Shown here: positions 24,221-39,200 of the stretch, in pieces | Layout of the letters: each line of letters begins with the position of its first letter | How positions within the stretch are numbered: position 1 is the first letter of the stretch | Made by a program: the position numbers and the translations under genes | The notes under the pieces: generated by a model | Seen by the model: the letters and a program-made list of their open reading frames with translations, nothing else | Told to the model about the DNA's origin: nothing | The model's database searches: none | DNA from: Arcuatula senhousia | Lineage: Eukaryota; Mollusca; Bivalvia; Mytilida; Mytilidae | Direction: 5' to 3' | Length of the DNA stretch: 64,000 nucleotides | NCBI GenBank assembly: GCA_963971305.1 | Contig: OZ020303.1 | Span: forward strand, 57,908,867 to 57,972,866

Positions 24221-27200
24221 CTGTAAGTAAAAAAAGATGTCTAATAAGGTAACAAGATTTGGTACATGTAGCTGGGCACTTAACTTAAATAAATAAGCAG
24301 CAATTTCATAAAGAGAAACAGCTAGTAGCTTTCAACATGGGACAAGTGGACAGTTGTGGCTATTTGGAAATGACCCTAAATTATAAAATTAATACGTACA
24401 ATACACATCCATATACTAAGAACACTTTCGCTGTTGCAAAAATGTGTGTTGGATGTTTTAAGAGAGTATATTTATAGATGTACCAAACACAATCATAAAA
24501 GTTTGTTAAAGAAATAATCAAAAGTCAATTTTAGAGTTTAATAGCGACAGAATTTGAAACTGTCCATCAAATGAACTAGATAATGTGTCTATGAGCCACA
24601 GGATGGCCCTCCCGTTCTTGAAATAACATTGACCCTCAATGTGTATTACCTGGGATATGGACCTTTACCAAGAAATTAATCAAAAGTGTTCATGTGTAAA
24701 ATATAGGTCTGAGGTCGCTGTGACCTTATTTCTGGTGGGTGGACCATGTTACCAAGACTCATCGAGTAGTGAAATATTATTGACCCCTAACATGTAGTAC
24801 ATGTATTCAAGATATGGACCTTAACCAAGAATTTAACCAAAGTCATTCATGCGTAAAATATAGGTAACAGTGACCTCATTTCTAGTGGATGATGTCACCT
24901 TGCCCACGACACATCTAGTGGTGAAATATCATTGACCCCCAACACCTAGTATCCAAGTTATGGACCTTAATCAAGAACTTAACCGAAGTCGTTCATGCAT
25001 AAAATATAGATCACAGTGACCTAATTTTTATTGGATGGTGTCATGTTACCCAAGACACATCTAGTGGTGAAATACCATTGACCATCAACATGTAGTATCT
25101 GAGATATGGACCTTAACCAAGAACTTAACCAAAGTCATTCATGCGTAAAATATAGGTCACAGTGACCTAATTTCTAGTGGGTGGTCACCTTACCTAAGAC
25201 ACATCTAGTAGTGAAATATCATTGACCCCCAACATCTAGTATCCAAGTTATGAACCTTAACCATGAACTTAACCGAAGTCGTTCATGCATAAAATATAGG
25301 TCACAGTGACCTAATTTCAAGTGGTTGGTGTAGCCCTACCCAAGACCCATCTGGTGGTGAAATATCATTGACCCCAAACATCTAGTATCCGAGTAATGGA
25401 CCTTAACCAAGAACTTAACCAAAGTGTTACGGACGGACGGACAAGGGTAAAACTATATGTCCGATCCACATACGTGGTCGGGCCATAAAAAGTTAATTGA
25501 CAAGCTGTGTTTTGAAAGAATAAATTGAAAGCTTAAAAATTAAACTATGAAAGGGGAAATTACAAATGTAACCCTATAATAAAGAACACTAACAGTATGT
25601 GAATTAAATCACATGATTATGATAGAACACACACAGATACAACAAACTTCACTGCAAACTCAAATCATAATTCAATTATACTCTGAAGAACTCTATAATG
25701 ACCAAAGGTAACTCAGGGCTGCCAACTTTTGATATTTTGAAATCAGCTAGGTTTTTGATTATTTTTGTGATGTTTCATGTACGTTATATTCATAATAAAA
25801 TATTAAGACCTGAAAATCGGGAAAATCAAGAACAAGAGGCTCCCAGGAGCCTGAATTGCTCACCTGGCCTTGATGTCAACCCTATGAACTTTTGTATAGC
25901 TAAATGAGCTGAATGTTTAAGCATGAAAAAGTTTTTCTCTATCTGCAATAGTTTTCATTCTAAATAATCAAAAAACACTATTATTCAACTTTTAAGGGGC
26001 TGTTTCCCCTATAAAGGGTTATCAGACAACTTCAACCCTATGGAGACTTATGTAGAGCTAAATGAGCTGAACATTTAAGCAAGCAACAGCTTTTCTCTAT
26101 TTGCAATAGTTTTCATTCTTTAGGCCATAAACACTATTTTTCGCCTTTAAGGGGCTTTAACCCCTATAAAGGGTCATCTGACAACTTCGACCCCATGGAG
26201 ACTTTTGTAGAGCTAAATGAGCTGAACATTTTAGCAAGCAACAGCTTTTCTCTATCTGCAATAGTTTTCATTCTTTAGGCCAAAAACACTATTTTTCACC
26301 TTTAAGGGGCTGTAACCCCTATAAGGGGTCATCTGAAAACTTCGACCCTATAGAGACTTTTGTAGAGCTAAATGAGCTGAACATTTAAGCAAGCAACAGC
26401 TTTTCTCTATCTGCAATAGTTTTCATTCTTTAGGCCAAAAACACTATTTTTCACCTTTAAGGGGCTGTAACCCCTAAAAGGGATCATCTGACAACTTGGA
26501 CCAAATGGAGACTTTTGTAGAACTTTTGATGCTGAAGCAGTAGGCTGGCATCAGATTTCATCTATCTCTTATACTTTTTGATTTACAAGCCAAAAACAAT
26601 AGTCTGACCCCCCTGGTCTATTTTTAGTAACGGTGGCCATATTTTTGGACGGATCAAAAATTGAAACACAAGTTTGGTGCAGGACACCCTAAGGATCATT
26701 CATACCAAGTTTCATTAAATTCTGTTCTGAAGTTTCAGAGGAGAAGATTTTTGAACAAGAGGCTCCCAGGAGCCTGAATCGCTCACCTGGTCTTAATGTC
26801 AACCCTTTGAAGACTTTTGTATAGCTAAATGAGCTGAATGTTTAAGCAATAAAAAGCTTTTCTCTATCTGCAATAGTTTTCATTCCAAAGCAAAAAAACA
26901 CTATTTTTCACCTTTAAAGGGCCATAACGCCTTAAAGGGGTCATCTGACAACTTCGACCCTAAAAAGACTTTCGTAGAGCTAATTAAGCTAAACATTTAA
27001 GCAAGCAACATCTTTTCTCTATCTGCAAAAGTTTTCTTTCTTTAGGCCAAAAACACTATTTTTTGCCTTTAAGGGGCCATAACCACTATAAGGGGTCATC
27101 TGGCAACTTTGACCCTATGGAAACTTTTGTAGAGCTAAATGAGCTGAACATTTAAGCAAGCAACAACTTTTCTCTATCTGCAATAGTTTTCATTCCATAG

Positions 27201-30200
27201 GCCAAAAACACTATTTTTTGCCTTTAAGGGGCCATAACCCCTATAAGGGGTCATCTGACAACTTTGACCCTATGGAGACTTTTGTAGAGCTAAATGAGCT
27301 GAACATTTAAGCAAGCAACAGCTTTGCTCTATCTGCAATAGTTTTCATTCTATAGGCCAAAAACACTATTTTTTGCCTTTAAGGGGCCGTAACCCCTATA
27401 AGGGGTCATCTGACAACTTCGACCCTATGGAGGCTTGTGTAGAGCTAAACGAGCTGAACATTTAAGCAAGCAACAGCTTTTCTCTATCTTCAATAGTTTT
27501 CATTCTATAGGCCAAAAACTCTATTTTTTGTCTTTAAGGGGCCATAACCCCTATAAGGGGTCATCTGACAACTGTGACCTTATGGAGACTTTTGTAGAGC
27601 TAAATGAGCTGAACATTTAAGCAAGCAACAGCTTCTCTCTATCTGCGATAGTTTTCATTTCATAGGCCAAAAACATGAAAAAATGCTATTTTTCACCTTT
27701 AAGGGGCCGTAACTCCCATAAGGGGTCATCTGACAACTTCGACTCAATGGAGACTTTTGTAGAGCTTTTGATGCTGAAGCAGTAGCGTGGCATCAGATTT
27801 TATCTATCTCTTATACTTTTTGATTTACAAGCCAAAAACAGTAGTCTGACCCCCCTGGTCTATTTTTAGCAACAGCGGCCATGTTTTTCGACGAATCAAA
27901 AATCCCCACATCAGTTTTGTGGGGGATACCCTAAAGTACCACCAGACCAAATTTGGTTTGAATCTGTGCAGCCGTTTCAGAGGAGAAGAAGTTTGAAGAA
28001 AAGTTAACGAGGACGACGACGGACGACGACGACGGACGACGACGAGGACGACGGACGCCAAGTGATGGCAATAGCTCACATGGCCTTTGGCCAGGTGAGC
28101 TAAAAATTGTTAACAGACGACGACGACGACAGACAACGACGACGGACGCCAAGTGATGGTAATAGCTCACATGGACCTTCGGTCCAGGTGAGCTTAAAAT
28201 TGGGACAGTTGGCAGCCATGGTAACTTTTGAGAAAAAAAAAATCAAATTAATCTATTCTTTTTACCTTTTCATATAAATTTATTAATATGCAAAAATGAA
28301 AGGTTTTAGTTGGATAGATTACGATGATGACACAGTGGGTTATAAAGGAGCGGGTTTCAATGTCTTACGCTCATCCTCAGTAATAGGGTAAAAGAAGTGG
28401 GTATCAAATTGTGTGTTTTCATGTCCTGACTGAAAAATTATTACATGTGTGTATATTCATTTGTTTTTAAATGATGACTGACAACAATTCATAGGCTAGC
28501 ATCATTTTTGTCAGTGATAGATAGATGCAAAACGTATGTTATCCAAAAAAAAAAAAATCTTCTACTAAGTTAATCTACGGCTATTCTAAAATCTAACCAT
28601 GCAATCAGTTCATAGTTAATACCTCTATAAGTTTTATTTTTGAAAGGAGATCGATTTCATGGTTTTCGTGGGCCAGTCAATTTTAGTCTTGATTACATAT
28701 AAAGATTCCATATTACTTATTATATTTTACTGTGGACAGGCGCAAATTCAGACAGGGGCAACCCAACACGTGCCCCCTCTTAAAATAAAAAAAAAAATTG
28801 TTATATACTGTCATGACTGTGTATAATCTTTTTTTTTAATGGAAAAATACCCATAGAATTTTCTTTAGTGCTTCCCCGCTAACATCAAATCCAGAGTGTA
28901 TCTGCTCCAGGTGGATTTTTTAAATTTTCATTATTTCTCAAAAAAATTTTGTGGTTTGCAGATGTTGCTCAAAGTTATAATGTAAAATGAACACTTCGTT
29001 AGTTTCTTATATTCATGGTTGAATGACACCTACAAAAACCACGAAAATTGGTACCTCACAAAATAATTATCAAGAAACTAAAGTTTACGTTTGATCTTTA
29101 CCTCAAGCACTTTATCCCCTGGCCGTAGAGACATAGCTGCAGGGCCGTCAGACGAAACCTTCGTTATAAATATACCCTGAAATACAAACAGACACACGGT
29201 TATACAATGTACAAATTATGAAACAGATTGTAAAATTATGAAGTGAGAATGAAGTCAGGGTGAAATAAGAGTTAGATAATGTCTCTTACACAACTTTCTA
29301 AAATATCCTACCAAACTACTGAAACATTATTTGTCAACCAGAAGCAAACTGGTGACTAATAACTACTTTAAGGGTTCCAGATACTCTCATATTTAAGGAT
29401 ATAGCATAAAGATAAGCGATATACGTACATACATACATTTAACATAGGCAACATTGAACAATATTAATGTTTACAGACATTTTTATGGTTTCATTTTTCC
29501 TGTATGAGCTAGGGTATAATAAAGCAATACGACAAATTATACAGATATAAATAAAAATAGAAAAGCTGGTAAAAATAATTCTTAAAGCTAACTAATAAGC
29601 AAATTCTGATCTCTTGACCCTATTTATACTTAAACAAGAATATGTCCAAAAGATAATGCCCAATCTTGCAAGACTTGGGACAGAGGAATGGACCTGAACA
29701 CTTCCAGTAAATGACCCCTTTCGTAGATGGGGCATACAAAAGAGTCTCTCTAATCAACAAGAAATCATAAAATGCTTTTCAAAGAACATCCCTCTTCGTG
29801 ATATGTTCCAACTGGACTTTAAAAGTGTACTTTTGAATCCATGCAATAATATGTCATAGTTAAAAATTTTAGAAACCATGAAGTCCTAAATTTTAGAAAC
29901 CATGTAAAGCAACTGAATAGTTTTGAAATTCAGAAACCATGCAAAAGCAAATGACATAGTTCTGAATTTCAGAAACCATGCAAAAGCAAAGTGTATAAAA
30001 AAAACACTGCGGACATTATAGGAAGGTTGATAAAAAGTTCAACATTGAAATATTATGACAGCATGAAAGAAAGGATAAGGTTTTACCAACACCAATGATT
30101 GTTAAGGAGTTAATTTAAGTTATTTTTGTACAAAATGAAGTTAGGACACACTCACTTTATCATCGGGTCTGTATGGGTTACCATGGGAACCGATTCCGCC

Positions 30201-33200
30201 AGCGATACTAAACCCTAACCCTGGGTTCTTGGTAATTGAAACATGGAACTGGAAAAAATATCGTCATTTTTTCTTAATTTTCTTTGATTGACAGGAAAAC
30301 TAAATTACTATCGGGAAAAATTGGGGTACTTTCCTTGTAACATCTGTCAAAGTCATAAGTTGAGTCTTAAACAGAAAGTACAGTAGCGACAGACTTGAAA
30401 TCAAGTCCTATTAACAGGGATATCCTATGCTGATGCTACATATCAAATATCAAGAGGCTGTGATACATAATTGCTGAGTAACTGTAATGAAAAAATATTT
30501 TCCAGACCCATACATCAACCAACAATCACTTTCATTTATCATTTTATAACCCAAATTTTCACTTGCTGAAATCCAGCCAAAAATGAAAGACCTTTTTTGG
30601 TTCAGAAAATCCAGGGGTTTGAATGCAGAAATATGAGATTCACACAATGTTACTGGTTAGTGAAATATGATTATGAAAATAGAATGATACATGATTATCA
30701 CACTTTTAAAACAAATGCATAACAAAATCACACCAAAACATAAGGTTCTACTGCAATACAATCATTTCTTAACCATTAAATTTGTATGTTAAAATACAAA
30801 ACTATACATAAGGCTACCATTGTTCTATCTGCATAAAAATGCTTTTTTATTTTGTAAATTCATAAATGGAAATATTTAGCCATGCTACTACAAAAAGCTC
30901 CTATATATATGAAATAAATATTTGCTAATAAAAAGCATTTCAATCTATAACTCATACTGGCAGATTAATCTATAAACAAACATTACAATCCAGATGAATG
31001 TCATCTGTGTTATAAAGTATAAAGCATCAAATGTTCAAGATGAAGCTCCCTGCAATATATCATAGATTACAACCTGGAAAACATCTGTTTGCAGGATATT
31101 AACAGATAGTGCAAGCCAAAGTGACCCCTATATGTTGCTTCCACTACAAAACCACTTTAGTTCTTACTTTGCTAAAAACCACACCACAAAAAACCTAGAG
31201 AAGAAAATAAATATGCCCTATGTGTTCAATAGTTACCTTATCATATTTTTTCTGAATCGCTGAGTATGCCGGTACTGAAGATGAAGACGTAGATGAATGA
31301 TCTGGTGTAGCCTCCCTTGACGGAAACTCTTTTGTGTTTGAGGAAGAATAAGAAGAGTTGTATGAGGATGGCTCTGGTGGTGCTCTAGATGGGGGTGGCA
31401 TGCCATAACCTGTGTGGATATAATAGCTGACATGTGATATATTGTCAAAGTTGAACAGTATAGTGTTTGTGTGCTAAAATAACCAACTACCAAATTAAAA
31501 ATTGACAAAATCTTCCAAAAAGACAGATTGTTAGTACCAAACAAGTATGAGAATTTTTATTTTTAAAATAAGGAAATGTATTCAAAATTTTTCTGTAAAT
31601 GTATTGCTGCAATTTTGATGAAATATATTGATAAAGGTTGTGTTCTTATTTTTGGAAGACTTTGTCAATAGTAGATCAGCCCTCATGCTAAGCCTTTGCA
31701 GCTTCAATAAAATCATGCTCACATGCAATGAAACATGCAGATAACATCATAACCACATTGTAATGTTTGGTCCATTTATCTGTAAGTCTGAAGAGAATAC
31801 ATGCATGACTGTTTAAGCATTACATTTATTTTACAATAATTAAATGAAAATAAGTCTCTTAAATTATATGTCTCAACTTTCCTTTTCTTGACTGTTAAAA
31901 TACTTAAAATTTGTGGCCATCAATTTTTGTCGATTGTATATAAAATAAATATTCATCGAGTCTTGAATTTGTTGTTTTAACAATTTAAATTCTTTGAAAG
32001 CAATGTAATATTTTTTATTCATTTGAAAATCAAATTTCAAGGTTTGCCTGACCCATGCATGAAAACCATAAAATTTGATAACCCAAGAATAATAAAACTT
32101 TTACAGTATTTTTAAATAAAGGACCATGCAACTATCAAATGTAACAAAAAGTTGTGCAGCATACTTGTATTTTTTTAATTATAATACCATTTTGAAATTA
32201 TTGCTTAGAAAAAGACAGGCTTTATAGGAAAAGGATGCTTTATTTTAGAACAAGATGCATTTGATAAGAGGGACTCAACTGGTCGAAATGCACCTGAAGA
32301 AAATGAGATTAGCAAATGATTAAATCATATAATTTTTAAAAATGTATGTGGTAGGAAATGAACTATCAACATGCTGCATAAATAAGAAAATAAAGTAAAT
32401 GAAACAAGGAGAGGTATTATAGCCTCTTGGCATAATAAAAGAAATAAAAAGTTCAAATCAACTTAGATAAACAAGTAACTGCAGAATGCACATGTAACAC
32501 AGGTTTATGCAGGAGTGTTGAAAATATTAAAATTTTTGGTTTTAATTGTAGTCAAAATGTAATTTTTTTTCCATTTTTTCATTTTTAGAATCTACCTTAC
32601 CTGAGACTGAGTATTTGGAAGGAGAATCTGTTTGATCAAATGCTGTGGTTTGTAACTGATGATAACCGCTATCTGTAGAACTAGAGACTTGGGAAACCTG
32701 AGACAGAGGGTCATCTGGGTATAACTCGGCGTCTTCATACGAGGCCATCACAGGATTATGACTATCACCCGGTTCATACGACTTTCCAGCACTATAAGAA
32801 TCGTAAAATTGTTTATGGGAATGATTGCTATCATTGGGAGAGTTTCGATGACTACTTTGTTCACGGCTACCGTAGCCAGATTCACGAGGTGAGTCTCTAG
32901 AGTTTCGTCTCTCCTCACCAGCGATTGACCCTGGTGTCCTTGACCTTTCAAGGTTAGTCTGAGACAATGGAGTGGTACTTCGTTTGGACATTTCTGGTGC
33001 TCTTGCATTATTGATAAATTGGTCGGCACTGTATATATTTTCACCGTAGGAATAATCACTCTGTCCGTAATTTGATTGATATTGATTTCTTTGCGTCCGT
33101 GGGTCACTATTTTTATCACAGTTTTCGGAATATGGATTTTCATTTATCCTTTGATACATAATAGGAGAATTGCTAGTCCGTTTGTCATAATTGAAAACAC

Positions 33201-36200
33201 CATAAGGTGAAGTCCTATTTGGAGTAGTAGGGAGTTTCCGTGGTACCACTTGCCCTTGTAAATATGGTGGGGCAGGCTTGTAAGGTGGAGGTCTGTCAGT
33301 TGGTGAACTATTTTGCTGTACCTGTAAAAAGGTAAAGAATTATGAGTAAGACTTAAAAGCATTTAAACTTTTGCACTTTTGTCAACAGCTATATTTATGT
33401 GTACCTAAGAAAAATCTGAGATTTTATTATTTTGTTTTTGCATTGCAACTCAGCAAGTTGGAAGTAAATGCTTTTATTTTGGTAAAGTTATATGCTGCTT
33501 TTAGAATGATAACTGAAATGCTGACCCTTTTCTATGTTTCATTTTCTTTATATTGAAGAACCTTGAATCTCTTTTATAAAGAAACACCAGTTACAGCAAA
33601 ACTTTAATCTGAATACATGTTAGGGGCATATTTATCAAAATGGTGGTAGTTTTTCATTGTGAATATTTAAAATGTGGTTGTGTCACATAAAATTATTCCA
33701 CATTTCATTATCTTCTATCCAATACATTCTTCAACCATAATGCTTTCTGATTGGTCCATGCATACTAACCCTGCTATGACCTTGTGGAAGTTTATCACTA
33801 TACATATCTTTCCGCCAATCAGAAGTTCTGAATTCATTATCATCATTACTACCACTAGCACTATTTGACCTTGACCTTGAAGTGTTAAAATTAAATCCAG
33901 ATGGAGGATCGGAAGAAACGGGAGTACTTTGGTCCATTATTTTCCCATGATGGAATTGACTAGGTGAAGGCGGCTGATATGCCAAAGATTTATTTTCCAA
34001 AGATTTATTGTGCTGTAGTTGTTGAGAATACAATTCATCATTCCTCACTACAACTCTCCTATTATGAGATAATTGTGGAGTCCGACTTTTGTTCATGTCA
34101 TGATTAACACCACTATTTTGTGGAGTCCGATTTGTAATTTCAGCGTAAGGGTTAACACCACTACTTTGTGGAGTCCTACTTGCACTTTCAGCAAAAGGAT
34201 TAGCACTACTTTTTTGTGGAGTCCGATTTGCACTCTCAGCATAGGGATTAACACTATCAACATGCTGAGACCTATTCATGTTTTCTCCTTGAGAATTTCG
34301 ATTCATGTTCTGCTGATTATTGTTCAAGTTGTATGGAAGACTGTTAGACTTAGACTGATTCTGTAGAGGTTGTTGTTGAATGCTATACCCTGCACTTTGT
34401 TGATTTCTTAGAGAGTACCCCTCTACATCGCTATTGTATCCATCCTTACCCCTAGGTTTCCTTGGAGTTATTGTGATACTAGCTTCACCACCATACTGAG
34501 CTAACATTTGCTGCCTTCTATATTTGGTAACTTCAGTCTCACTTCGGTAACCCGTATCAGAATCATAATCACGATTACTTCGATGTCTGCGATGATGAGG
34601 CTGTGGTGTGCTCATTGGAGCATAACCATATTGAGAAAATGATTTTGCCAGTTCATGTGGTGAAGCGTATGCAAAACCAGGGGATTGTGGGTAGGGTTTG
34701 CCTCCCCTTGCCTCCTGGTGTTGGGAAATGTTTGGATTTGATCCATATGAATTACGACGTTCATGTTGCGAAAATCCTCCATCATCCTCATCTGAGCCAT
34801 TTATCTTCTTATCCTTGTCTCTCCCTGAAACAAACAGAAAATCATCACTTCAGATAATGTTAATCAAAATGAAAGAACCTTAGTGAGCACGTTCACATAC
34901 CCCACGCATTCCGCTATTTGACTATCAATGTTATCCTTGAGGAATTAGTATCGAGCTACAGGAATCAATACTATTGAATGATTGTAAAAGTGAATGTGCA
35001 AGTATTTGAATACATGTATCATAACAAAGTTATGTCAAATTTCTAAGTCCAAAGGGCCATAACTCCCACAAAAATTTGGGGATATAAAATTCCTGGTAAC
35101 ATGCACAACTATATATGGTGTACTTCTTGCATACCAAGTTCCGTTAAATTCTGTTCAGTAGTTTAAGAGGAGTTTCGATCACAAACTGTAATTATGATTT
35201 TCTGCAAATTTCTAAGTCCAAAGGGTCATAACTCCAACAAAAATTTGCTGATCAAAAATTCCTTGTAACATGCACAACTACATATGGTGTACTTCTTGCA
35301 TACCAAGTTTCGTTAAATTCTGTTCAGTCGTTTAAGAGGAGTTGCGATTACAAACTTTGATCACAGACGGACAGACGGACGGACCAGTCAAAAACATTAT
35401 ACCCTTCGCAACTTCGTTGCGTGGGGTATAATAATGTACACATATGTCCTAACCTAAAAACATACAAAGCATTTATAATTCAAGTATCCTTTTTTAATAG
35501 GTGGTGAATAGATGATAATAAGTATTAAGCACTGAAATGTCAAATGAACAGCCAATTAACATTACAAAATATCACTGCTTAAAGCTTAAATTTTCAATAC
35601 TGTGGTTTCATATTTTCTTAAGGTATAAATTTTTGTAGTTTTGGTGGGTGAGGCTGACCCCCAAAATTTTGTTTGCTATGAAGAAAATTCAAGCATTGCA
35701 TTGCATATTGCAAATTTTAAAACCCACCAACTGGCCTCTTTTTAGCAATGCACGTAAATTGGTAGCCAGGAAAATATATACATTGTCAAATCCACAGTAT
35801 ACAATTTTGCCAATTTACAATTGATAGAAATTTTACAGATGAAAGACAGACATAAAGTCAAGGTGATTTTATTAACCCCGAAACTTTTTATGCAGGGTAA
35901 TAAGGAATATTCACATACTTGTGACATTGTTTTGAGAGTTAATGTCCAACCATTGAGCTTCACATTGGATATATCTTTTTTTTTTGTGTGTTTATTTCTT
36001 ACAACAACTCACTCTAAAGTTACCATCACACTGAATAAACATACCTTTCCTGGGAGTGACAGGAGGTTTCATATCTTGGGAGAATTCCCCACTCTGTCTT
36101 TTAGCTCTCTCTTTTGACAACCTGACTTGTGATAAATCTAAAACCATGTTTTCCTCAGCTGAGTTCTGTCTGTGATGGTGCATCCTGGCTTTGTCTTTAG

Positions 36201-39200
36201 CAAGTTTCTCCTGCAACAAGCATGACAAGTTCAATTACAAAATATATATGCATGATGTCATGGGTTCAAATTAGCACTGGTCCGAGGTCCGGGACCTTCA
36301 ATTTTTGATTCAGGACCTTTTAAATTTTATTCACAAAAGTTTTTGACCTGCATGTATTTAAAGTAACTCCTACTGAGGACTTCGTAATAACATTCAGGTG
36401 GACTTTGCACCTAGAGCTTGAAAAAATCCTGGACCTTTTGCTCTCAAATCTAAATTTAAATGCCTGGATTGTTAATTCTAAATATTTGAAAAATTACTTC
36501 TCTTTATATAAACATGTATTTCAAACTGTTAATGATAGAACCACTTAAAAGATAGATGTGAATAGATATCTCCATCATCAAGTTATGAAAACTAGAAATT
36601 GTGTCTATGAGAGAAGCAGAAAGGAACTAATGGGCATTCCTATGTCAAAGTCTGAAAGGGCAAAGACAAAATCAGTTAACAGATACAATAACAACACCAT
36701 AAAGAAAAAGTCAACACAAAACACTTTTTGTGGGTACCAATTTTCATTGTATTCCTCAATGACAGTCAATCATGAAAATAAGAATCCAACAATTGAAAGT
36801 GTTTACTAGAGTAGATATTGACTGATTTGAGCAATTTACCTTGTGCAAACCATCAACTTCAAAATAAAAAAAAAATCTTTTTGGAGGAAACCAAATATTG
36901 ATTCCCACATAAATAAATGAATCCACAGTGTATAGCATTCTTTTGTATCTAACCTTATCACATCGATACAGCCTATGAGTCTCATGCAGTGATGGTGATG
37001 ATGGCTTGGATATCCTGGCTTCTCTAATGTGAACATCATCTACTCTTGTAGGGGACACCTGAAAGAGGAGAGAAAACTTATTTATCGGGATGCACTTGAT
37101 AACTGTAACGTCATTACCGATAAAAAGAATACTATATACTTTCCTTTTTGATACTATCTACATCTACATGTAGTCTCGTATCAGACTTGTCCTACCGGAC
37201 TCTTCTGATACTCACCTAGATATAGATAGTATCAAAAAGGAAAGTACATAATATTCTATATGTAACAGTTCCGTGGGAATTTTTCTGTTGGAAAATACAC
37301 ACATTTTTGCATGTTTGTAAAAGGGATAAATTAGGTTTTGTCAGGTTATCAGATATCCATACTTTCAGTGATTGATATACAGCATCAAAATTTCTTGACA
37401 TGTATTATCCACAGTATAAATTCTTTAACACCAGTCTTTGAGTTCTATTCAAACATACATTTTGTATATCTAAATGGATGGCTTTCTAAAGTATGTAGGA
37501 TCTTCATTCAAAGGAGCAACCTTTCAAATTTAAAACCATAACAATTACAAAACACTAGCAGAGGTGCTTGAATTACCCCTAGCTTGACCTTTGACCTTTT
37601 CATGTGAAAATCAATTTGTGTCTTTCTTTACTATTCTAAAAGCAAAATTGTGTGAAAGGTTCACGACATTCTTTCAAGGTGCACAAACTTTATGCCAAGG
37701 AATACAATTTGGATAGACAGTAAGCTTATTCAATACACCTAGGGGACCATCAAATGTTTACAAAGAAAACAGTTATAGACAAGAGGTTATTATGCTCTAA
37801 TTTCAATCTATAAGTGCAAATTTTGTATTGTTACTTCACTCTTTTCTCTATACATTGTACTTTAATGAATGAAATATCAATAATATGTGTAGCAAGAAAG
37901 CTGCCTTTGAATAATTTTAAGCAACTATGAAAGTACATTTTGTAATATGACATATAATTAATATATGCATGTGAAATTATTATCATGCAGTTAACCTAAT
38001 ACCATGCTTAAAACATACACCAATCACCATAAAGAATATTTATAAATATAAAAGTTTTACAGACACACATAAACAATAAATAGCCATTTAAAATTTAAAT
38101 ACTTTTTATCAAATTTGCATAAATTTTATTATCATATTACACTAAAAGACCTTGAGAGATAATTCCTTAAATGGCAACAAAAAGGTTACTTAATTGAATG
38201 AGTGGTAACAAAATTTGAATGTAGAAAACAAACCACAGCATTTCAACTTAACATTTATTCTTTAATTTGTATAAAAGGAAAATCACTACCAAACCATAAA
38301 TAGGGCATGTAATGGGACATTAAATAATACCCCGCCACGTTATAATATCAAAAGTTCATAAAATTTGATTTCAAAGTGGCCTATCTTGAAAACTGTTTTT
38401 CGGATCATGCTGAAAATTAAACTTGACCTGTATTTTATTGTACTCAATAGCTGTACAAAATATCATTTGAATCCCATGACGCGTTTTCAAGTTATTGGTC
38501 GGAAACTCAAAATTTCATGAAATTTGATTTTTCAAAGTGGCATATCTCAAAAACTATTTTTTGGATCATGCTGGAAATCAAACTTGACCTGTATTTTATT
38601 GTACTAAACAGCTGTGCAAACTTCGGGGGGGGGGGGGGACAAAAAACTGAGGGTAAAACATAATACCCAATTTAAACGATACCCAGCCACGATATTCTTC
38701 AATAGTTATGCTGTATACACTAGTACTTTACATCTATATAGACAGAAAAGAAATGAGTTATCTTTCTTGGGCTACAAAATTTCATCATTTTCAAATTTGG
38801 AAAATTTAAAAAGTGGCAAATCTTCAATAATGTTATTTGGATCAATCTGAAAATTGAACTTGACCTGTATTTTATTGTACTCAACAGCTGTGCAAAATAT
38901 CATTCAAATCCCTTGATGCGTGGTAGGGTTTAATAATTTAATTAATCTTTTTTCCCTACATTTTCCATTCCTAGTTTTGTTACCTCGCCATCAGAGAAGC
39001 CTTTATTTTCTGCTCCTCCATCGCTCCAAGTCACAGCACCTCCGTTCATTCTCTTTCTCATTGCCATGTTTTGATTGTGTCTCATCTTCTCCCGCATCTC
39101 TTTAGGATAAGGGGTAGGGTGTCGTATTAGTTTTCCCTGTAACAACCCAGTGTGTTAGAAAAACGAGAACGAGGATTATAAAGAAAAACATGCATAGCTA

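Larger units (their letters stand above)
25714..28219. mobile_element. hAT-like MITE interrupted by tandem-core elements
   Basis: Left end cagggctgccaactttt at 25714 and right end agttggcagccat ending 28219 are inverted; GGTAACT flanks both (25707-25713 and 28220-28226). Only about 140 bp belongs to the MITE itself (25714-25830 and ~28197-28219); the rest is a nested insertion. Confidence 0.65.

Noticed and set aside
32748..33143. 131-codon minus-strand frame
   Set aside because: Alternative frame of LAP exon w14; splice phases and composition support the other frame.
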